NCBI GenBank assembly: GCA_030268105.1
Contig: BSDZ01000079.1
Coordinates: 372,001-436,000 of the forward strand
Reading direction: 5' to 3'
Source of the DNA: Volvox africanus
Lineage: Eukaryota; Chlorophyta; Chlorophyceae; Chlamydomonadales; Volvocaceae
Length of the DNA: 64,000 bases
Below the pieces are notes generated by a model, which ran no database searches, had not been told where the DNA came from, and saw only the letters and a list, made by a program, of their open reading frames with translations. Of this stretch, positions 56,438 through 64,000 are shown in pieces (the first letter of the stretch is position 1; each line of letters opens with the position of its first letter). Position numbers and translations under genes: made by a program.

Positions 56438-57924
56438 CCTAAGCCGAAAGATACCCGGAAAGCACTGAGCCAGTGTGCGGAAAAAACAACTGTTTCCCTG
56501 TATGTTTGAAATATACGATAAATATTTCCGCGAATTTTGTGCATCCTCCTTAGCTTCCGGTGAGCAGTACAGCGGTTAGGGTCTTCCTCTTACGGTTGCT
56601 CCGATTCTGGTATAGCGTTTAGATGGTGACCACCAAGCGCTGTTATTGCGCTCTTTTCTATATGCGTTTGACTTGTACTACGCACGGTTATGCAAGTTAT
56701 CTTCGTACAGACACCGCGCAAACGTAACGGTCCTCAAACGCAGCTAAGTTTCCCGGTCAAGTGTTGGGTTCTACGTGGTACTATACGATAGGTGGGGTCC
56801 ACGTATCGTGGGCGTCGCAAACTAAAATGAACTTACCAGAAGTCGCAGACCTGATCTCACATAATCCTCGGTATGCCATTATACGTAGGGCACCATTTTA
56901 CGTTAGACACTACGTAGAGTGACGTCGACGCAAAGCCACCAAAGCTACTGCGAGTCATATTGCATAACTCCACACTTGCGCCACTGCGCAGCATTCTGGC
57001 TGACGCTCTGCTACACCCTTAATGAATTAAGATAATGAATAAAGATTTTTTAAGTGCATTCATATATGTAATGGTATGAGTGTTATTGCATAGCATTGCA
57101 CAGCTACCGCAACCTTTGCATGATGACCTCTATCCGTAGGACATTGCACGCGCCATTTCAGCGACTAACGATATAGGAAACTGTAAAACACAATAACATC
57201 AAGTACTCAGAGCCCGCGTCACAACCTTTTTATCACGCACATGACTTGCATCCTCCAGAGCAGGAAAGTCGACTACCCGAAAACACACCTGAACAAGGAC
57301 GTTCAGTAGCCATAGCGTATTAATGAACAGGCAAGCCCAGAGGGGAGACAATACACCTCAATCCCGGATGGATGGTCTAATCATGACAAGGATGCTCGGC
57401 CAAAAATCACACAGCAAAGTTCTTGGGGGCGAAGGAAATTATGCCTGTTCCCTCCAGGCCTCACTCATTTCCTCCTTTACTCCGTTCCCGCCTCCTTCTC
57501 TCCCTCCTCACTTCCCCCATCATCCCTCGGTCCTTCTTTCTCCCCATCCCTCCCTTCCTCAGTCCCTCCCTACCCCCATTCCTCAGTTCCTCTCTTCATT
57601 CCTTCCTCCCTACAAGAGTGGCCGTAACTCTTGGTGTTGTATTTCACAACAAATAAAAACACTTAATTATTGGTGGTAGTGAGAACTACCAATGGACAGA
57701 GCGCAAGACTTTAAATAACATTCGTGAAATCCTGTACAACGGATCGGACTATCTTCGTGCTAGTTCATTTGTAGTCTTAATATAAGCTTCGACTTATTTT
57801 AACAAACGATGGAATAGTCAATATCTGAACTACCAGTGACGCATGTCACCAGGCTTCTCGTGAAGCTCCGCCAACCAGTGTAGGACTTAGGTCAGCGGAC
57901 CATTTTAGGACCTTTCATACGACA
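56438..57924. other. upstream of MEMO1, no gene seen
   Basis: AT-rich sequence with only short ORFs. It contains the pyrimidine-rich tract listed separately. Confidence 0.45.
57459..57613. repeat. pyrimidine-rich tract (TCCC/TTCC units)
   Basis: About 155 bases of nearly pure C/T built from CCCTCC, CTTCC and similar units. Its length and strand asymmetry could allow triplex (H-DNA) formation, which is inference only. Confidence 0.75.
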
Positions 57925-58560
57925 ACTATCCCCCCTCCGGACGCAGAGTCCCCGCTGCGTCAAGGGCTCGACGCTTAGCTTCAGCCAGTGCGTCAGCTAA
58001 GTCAGGCGTAAAACGGGACGCGGGCTCCCAATTGTTATGCTAAGATGTATAACCAGCCCACTTGACTAAGTACTTGTGTACCAGTCACTTCCATGTACCC
58101 GTACCGACATGTTGAGTGCGGTAGTCAAGGATTCGCTCAACTTTATAAAAGGGTTCAGAAGTTAGCCAAGGGGTTCCGGATGATTGCACTACGAGCGACA
58201 ACATTGCTAGAGCATCCGCATTCTTCAACTTCTTTGTATGTGGTTTTTCGTAACCGGCGAGCTCGTAGGCGCCAGGTGTGTCATTTTCGTCAATCGATAA
58301 ACGAAAATGCATATTGTGTCATAACCCCCTGCACCTTTGGCAGAGAAACCACGAAATCTAGGGAAAACAATTTCCATGGGGCACCTGGGATGGGTAACGG
58401 TCGGAGTTAGCCTGGTGATGCACCGATACGGTGTTTGTTCCGCTGGCAACATCACCGGACAGGACGTAATCATTTACATCCTTTGCCATACGCGGCCACC
58501 AAAAAGTGCGTCGAACCAACTCATACATTTAAGTGCAACCAGTGTGCCCAGGAAGAGAAT
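57925..58560 (-). mobile_element. decayed Ty3/gypsy chromovirus: integrase and chromodomain remnants
   Basis: Minus-strand frames contain, in order: an integrase zinc-domain remnant (MYELVRRTFWWPRMAKDV at about 58535-58465), frameshifted into SCPV; the start of the integrase core (GYDTICIFVYRLTKMTHLAP at about 58335-58260); then, after a deletion of most of the core, a chromodomain (EPFYKVERILDYRT, YLVKWAGYTS, NNWEPASRF at about 58150-57980) with an internal stop codon. These match chromovirus pol C-termini. The element is broken by stops, frameshifts and deletion. LTRs were not identified. It may extend to about 58870. Confidence 0.85.
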
Positions 58561-60019
58561 TTGAATGGATTCGATCCAAGATATCACGCTGTAGCCAGTC
58601 ATCATTGGTAGGAGAACTTGACGTTGAGTACGGCGACGTACTTGGTCGAATCATTCCCTTGGTGATCAGATCAGATACCTGTCGAAGGACTAAAGTTACC
58701 AAGCAGCGCGAGACCTGCCTAAAGAGACCTTATATTGAATTGACGAAAAGGATAACTAGCAGGCACCTTCCGTCAAAACTTGGCGTAAATACTGGACTTT
58801 ACCAATAGCATACAAAAGCGTCACTCGTAAGTTTTAAAACGACGCGACATCAAGACCACAGTTTGTAGTCCTGTCAATATTTCTTTCAATTCACAGGTGC
58901 GCATGTAGATGTCGTACTCGAACAAAATGGGGAGCTTCTCAAACGACACTTAGGACCGCTTGCAAACGCGGATGGAGCCGAGAGGCTGACCAAGCTGCCA
59001 CAACAAACCTCAGCACGTAATCGACCTTAGTAAATGGGCAGCAGCAAGCAGCCACCCCAATCTCTGCCGCTCCTGTACTACGCATTAAATCAACTGGCCC
59101 TGCAGGCGAGCGCTGCTTCGCACGGCGTGCTTGTCTACCATTGCATTTTACAAACCAAAATCGTACCTGTTACTCAGAACGGTTGCCTTAGTCTCATTTT
59201 GTTGTAGTGGCTACAGATCATATTCCGCCATGGTTTCAGGTGCCATGGCCTGTATGCTGTAACCAGTCAACTGTTTGAGTGGTCAGGAAGGAAAAGGTCG
59301 TTTTTCGCAACATTTCAAGTTTTAATGCTGTAAACGTTGGCTTTCTGCAGCTGCTGTCGGTCACGGAGGGATCCTGAGGCTCACCGACTGTGATGTGGCT
59401 GGCAATGTAGAGTTATCTAAACCGGTTGCAGCTGCCCCAAGAGCTCAATTTATTCAAGGTTGTTATTAAAATACTGCAAGAGCTATTCCCGCGTCGCACT
59501 CAATGAGCCGTTCAGCTACTGAACTTCAACAACAGAACAAGCGGCCCATAAAGCAGCTATTGAGGACGCGGATGATGAAATGCAACACGACGCATAAATA
59601 CGAGCTCCCGATGGGTTCATGCTGCTTGAGTGTGAATATACCATAGCGAAAAGCATGATTGGCGCAAATTCACGTGTCAATTTGGCCGTCGGCAACTGAC
59701 AGCATCTTAGGTTGGTTTCTGCGAGACAGACTTCACGCACACTGTTGAGTAATTCAAGTGCAATCGTTGTGCCTTCTGGTTCAGGGACCTTCAGGGACCT
59801 TCGGGAAGGGGCTGACGGCTATCGTTCGGCCTAGGTAGGCCCAGGTAGGCCGCGGAGCTGCGAGAGTACGTCTACCTGTCCTACAGGCCGCAACGTTGTT
59901 CTCTTAAAAAATGAAAATACATAAAGCTTTAATTTTCACTTTACGCTACTTTAAAGAAGATTGAAAAATAATTTTCTCTGCTAACTACTAACAATCGTCC
60001 GTCTGCATTTTGTGGGATA
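58561..60019. other. upstream of nucleoredoxin, no gene seen
   Basis: Probably further degenerate retroelement sequence to about 58870, then the nucleoredoxin promoter region. Small local duplications occur at about 59782-59801 (TTCAGGGACC twice) and 59833-59852 (AGGTAGGCC units). Confidence 0.4.
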
Positions 60020-63000
60020 ATGGCTGAGAAGCCATCCGACGTCATCTGTGATGGAGACATCTGCCGTCGGGTAATTTTTTGGTCGTCATGTGGGTGTCGA
60101 CAGGGTCTACGCCTGTGTCATTGGAGGCGATCTCATCTGTTTACAACCTTCGGGCGAACACCGTCGCTAGTCATGATATTTAGATCATTAACGGTTAGTT
60201 ATCCCATTGAATTGATTCGCAGGTAACGCCAGAAGAGGAGGCAGCCATAAAGCCAGAGACGACTTCAAATACCGAGCCCCGCGTCTTCGCACTTTTAGGA
60301 GCCTCCCCACTTCTTGGCAAAGGTGAAGCCAAGGTTCCTCTCTCCAGCATTACCGGTGAGAGTGGCGGAACGTGTTGCGGACAGGGGTTCCGCTTCCGTA
60401 GCATAACCACCAACATAGGTGTCTTGTGGTGTTGCGATTATATTCATGTTAGTATAGTCAATTGCACAAGTCTCAGATTGTACGCGACCTTCTGTCACGG
60501 CTTCTGAACTCCTCTGATTACTTTCAAGAAAAAAGTAAGCTTGTGAAAGTTTGCTTTATGCAACCTATCTTGCCAATTGTTTGGCTACTTTTGACAAGGC
60601 GTGTTCGTTCACTCGTAATGTTCTCCTGGTAACACGCTGTAGCTGTGTTACAAGAAACCCGTCTGGCAACCCATTTTTTCCAAACTTCTCTCCCCTCGGC
60701 GTTCTCTTTCTTCCACCTCGACAGGACCCAACAAGGTGATTGGACTATATTTCTCTGCCCACTGGTGCCCGCCGTGCCGTCATTTCACACCCCAGCTTGC
60801 CAGTACCTACAAACGATTCAAAGATGAGGACCCGCGCGCCGCAGACTGGGAGATTATCTTCATTAGCAGGGACCGCGACCAGGCGTCCTTTGACGAATAC
60901 TACAGCGAGATGCACTGGTTGGCAGTGCCTTACACGGAAAAAAAGATTGCGACTGGGCTGTCGAAGCTGTACAAAGTAAGTTGTGGGCATTGTCGATCGC
61001 CAGGATGTGGATTATGAGCGTCCGTGGGTCGTCGTTGGTAATTTATAGTTGTGGCAATCAGGCAGTTAGGATGCGACGTGGTCGGAGCCCTCATTTCTGT
61101 TGTGCATTTTATAGGATATTCCTTTTCCTCCCCCCCCCGTGAAGTGTTGGGTAGTTTTAGGGACCCGCTGTCAATTGTGACACCGGTTGCCCCACGGGTT
61201 GCTGAGCAGGTCAACGGCATCCCCACGTTGGTCCTCATCAATGGCGAGACGGGCGCTGTGATCACCACGGCTGGCCGTGAAGCAGTCAGCGAGGACCCCG
61301 AGTGCTTACACTTCCCCTGGGTGCCCAAGACCTTTCGCGAGGTGAGGAAGGGAGAGAGGAAGGGTGGGTCGATACAGCAACTGGAAAGCAGAAACGATGT
61401 AATGACACCGATCAGCACACGCTCTGCACAAACCTCGCTGTTGACGGAAGCGCTGTCTGATAAGGCCCGCCCCCGCATCGAATCCCCGGTTATAGATTAT
61501 GCAGGGCGCGTCCCTGGTGGATCCTCCCGGCGAGAAATCCGCCAATGATGACAACGTGGATGAAGCGGCCGGTCCTGCCCTGGAACGTCTGGCCGGCAAA
61601 GTGACCCTCCTTTATTTCTCCGCGTCATGGTGCCCGCCCTGCCGCCGTTTCACACCCGAGCTGGTGAAGACAATGAAGGCGCTTCGAGAGGCTGGCAAGG
61701 CGGTTGAGGCGGTCTTTGTTAGCGCTGATCGCGAGGAGCATGCGATGAAGGAGTACCATAGCCATATGACTTGGCCTGCATTGTCGTTCAGCGACAAGGA
61801 GCGCAATCACGAGCTCAGCCAGTAAGTGATAATGCGAGTGACGGTAGTGATGCTGCTGCAGTCAAGGCGTGCGAAATGCACAGCTACTTTTGGTGCGCGG
61901 TTTCAGTAACCCCCCGAGCCGTGGGGCTTCGTGGATTGGCTGTTAGCGACCTGTGAGACAAGAGCTGTATGGCGGGAGGGAGTGGGAGTGTTCTCTTGAG
62001 GTGCAGCTTAGGTTTTTGGTAAAACCTTGCGGCTTGGACAGTTTCGGAACACGGGTAGGTTACGCGAGTTTCATATCATGCACATGCGAGACGTATGGTG
62101 GCGGCTTGTGGTCTGGGACATCTTTGGGAGGGGCAAGCGCGGGTGACATGCGCCCCAAGATGTCTCCAGAATATGGCACTGACTGAGCGACAAACTTACA
62201 AGGGCTGAGGGAGCCCGCAGCCCTAAGCCGTACTTTGTCTCGTCGTATCACCAGGACCAATTTTAGCCGAAAGCTCTTATGCGTGCAACCTCCTGCTTCA
62301 CACTTTCACACTGCGTGCAACCTGACAGGTTTATGCCGTTCACCAGTGTTCAGCAGCAACGGTTCTCATGCGCTTATGTGTTTTTTTCAGCTGAGCTGCC
62401 CGGATTCGTCCTTTGGAGCCATTGTTGCACTAAACGTTATGCACGATGCCTGACTTCCTCTTCCACAACAATCTGCCCCCTCGACAGGCGTTATGAAGTT
62501 GAGGGCATTCCCGCGCTGGTTGTCCTAGATGAGGAGTTCAATATCATCACCACGGAGGGTGTAGGTGCAGTGCGGAGCGACCCGACCGGGTCCCATTTCC
62601 CTTGGCGCCCGCAGCCAATGGAGCGGCTCTCAGAGCGTCAAATTGACAGCATTAACAAAGGACCAATGTTGTTGCTTGTTGCGAACGCGGACGACGTTGG
62701 GGCGGCTGAGGCCTTTGCCAAGCAAGTCCTGGAACCGGTGGCAGTAGCCGCGCGTGGGGCTGAGGGTGGCGACGAATGGACGTTCGTCTGGGCCCTTGCC
62801 GGGGATGACCTTGCATCCAAGGTATTGAAGTTTGCTGGCGGGTTGGAGCTGGGCGACAAGGAGTATGGGGCGCTGCTTCTGGATGTGCCTAACCAGATGG
62901 CATGGGACCTTGGGAAGCTGGGTGTGCAGATCAACGAGGCGGGCCTGGCAACGGCGGTGGAGAATCACAAGGCGGAGAAGCTGGGGAAGGGGCGGATGCT

Positions 63001-63022
63001 TTTCACCGAGGACGATGACTAA
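60020..63022 (+). CDS. NRX1: nucleoredoxin (two thioredoxin-like WCPPC domains)
   Basis: Exons: 60020-60070, 60223-60355, 60725-60975, 61210-61341, 61505-61821, 62488-63022. All phases agree, giving 472 aa. Nucleoredoxins reduce protein disulfides in cytosol and nucleus; plant NRX1 protects antioxidant enzymes. Seen: a first domain with SAHWCPPCRHFTP (WCPPC near residues 75-79) ending in VNGIPTLVLINGETG, and a second with SASWCPPCRRFTPE (WCPPC near 231-235) ending in VEGIPALVVLDEE. A third thioredoxin-like region in the last exon lacks a CxxC, as in plant NRX1. The architecture (active, active, inactive) differs from what I recall of plant NRX1, where the middle domain is the inactive one. 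Confidence 0.95.
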
Positions 63023-63103
63023 AGGGGAAGGATGCAACCTGATGCTGTTCCGGTGGTTTGAATTTATTTGTAAATCGGGAAGAGTTTTCTTCTGTATATT
63101 ACT

Positions 63104-63108
63104 GTAAC
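63104..63108 (+). terminator. candidate nucleoredoxin poly(A) signal
   Basis: TGTAA 82 bases after the stop codon, a typical distance for volvocine algae. Confidence 0.55.
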
Positions 63109-64000
63109 CAGTCAAATAAATTGGAGATTACATGTCTGGCGTATACGTCATCGAAGCAATTGTCCGACTCCACAGTCACCATCGCGTCGATGCTGGGTTG
63201 GAACTTAGATGATCAATATCTTCATGCCAACGTGTTTCTGGTACAGCATGTACTCAAAGTGATAACTATCATACGAACGGAATCACGCATTATTCTGCAA
63301 ATCTTAACGATCATCATGGAAATTTCGCCTTGCAACATGGACAATTATCCCTTTAACACGCAAACACAACTTCCCGTGAACGCTTCTGTCACACCCTGTT
63401 ATCAACAAACCTCCGCTTCTTAATACTAACGCAGCAATATCGCTGAACAAAATATCAACTTGCGCTTCGTACAGCCCAAGTCCAAAATGAGAGGCAGGGT
63501 TTGCGATTTCCCACACAGCGGCATGAGCAGGTTTGATATGCGCCCAAAATATGACGCACTGTTCGGCCCAGTAAAATTGCTCTCATAAAGGAGCACGGGC
63601 AGCTCACCACCTCCCTCCACCACGTTCATCGGCTCGTTGTGATCACCCCGGGTGGTAATCACCCCATTGAACGTGGGCTAAGTAGCTAGTCCATTTACAA
63701 GTAGACCTCAATCTCGTCTGCATTGCTGACGCGCACCTGGAAGGTGGGCAAGGGCTTCTGTGCCGGGCCCTTACCCACAAGAGGCAAGTTCGGAAGCTGC
63801 GAACAGTTGCCATGGGGATGCGAAGGATGCACAGTAGGGATTACCAGGATGGCCAGGACGCGGACTTTCCCCAGGAGGGGGAGATGTGTAGAGTGCCAGA
63901 CAGGGGGGAACTTTGGGACATAGCGGGTCATACGCTATCATTTGGACGTATTTTGGTCACCATACATTTTATATATATATATATATATATATGTATAACC
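63109..64000. other. right end of window, possible minus-strand exon at 63695-63800
   Basis: A minus-strand frame ending at 63695 (PLPTFQVRVSNADEIEVYL then stop) reads like a C-terminal exon, and another frame at about 63660-63560 (NEPMNVVEGGGELPVLLYE) also looks coding. Neither has a recognised family, and upstream exons would lie outside the window. Confidence 0.25.
63970..63992. repeat. (AT)n microsatellite
   Basis: About 11 AT units near the end of the window. Confidence 0.9.

Overview
This window is nuclear DNA from a green alga, most likely of the Chlamydomonadales/volvocine group. Every real gene is split into many short GC-richer exons separated by AT-richer introns of roughly 70 to 2000 bp with GT-AG (occasionally GC-AG) borders. 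The proteins carry long Ala/Gly/Ser/Gln low-complexity inserts, TGTAA-like poly(A) signals occur after several stops, and the repertoire is eukaryotic. I rebuilt the gene models by hand from homology, splice motifs and phase. Coordinates marked as phase-consistent should be good to the base; others are flagged.

Layout, left to right. (1) 607-11368 (+): P5B-type cation-transporting P-type ATPase (ATP13A2-like), 21 exons, about 1453 aa. (2) About 12141-17862 (+): a large helical-repeat protein with an adaptin-like tail, tentatively like AP-5 beta; its 5' half is unresolved. (3) 20074-24161 (-): plant-type deoxyribonucleoside kinase with a long N-terminal extension. (4) 24.2-28.6 kb: gene-poor, with one orphan terminal exon and a short proline-rich ORF carrying a minisatellite. 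(5) 28671-34660 (-): a 1325-aa F-box protein with a helical-repeat-like body. (6) 36874-about 41725 (-): tRNA-splicing endonuclease subunit SEN2. One intron contains two compound trinucleotide tracts, including 61 uninterrupted CAG units, around a dispersed repeat also found in an intron of gene 1. (7) 42804-43721 (+): TMEM208/SND2-like ER protein, divergent from SEN2. (8) 45484-51686 (+): PIG-O, GPI ethanolamine-phosphate transferase 3, 1457 aa. (9) 52896-56437 (-): MEMO1 homologue, 293 aa, convergent with PIG-O. (10) 57.9-58.6 kb (-): decayed Ty3/gypsy chromovirus integrase and chromodomain. (11) 60020-63022 (+): nucleoredoxin with two WCPPC thioredoxin domains, 472 aa.

The genes are housekeeping functions, several of them membrane or secretory (P5B ATPase, TMEM208, PIG-O, possibly AP-5). 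They do not form an operon or cluster. I found no CRISPR array, toxin system, virus or biosynthetic cluster. The most unusual signals are the (CAG)61 tract, the repeated intronic element, three perfect-looking GC-AG introns, the large undescribed F-box protein and the unidentified gene at 12-18 kb.
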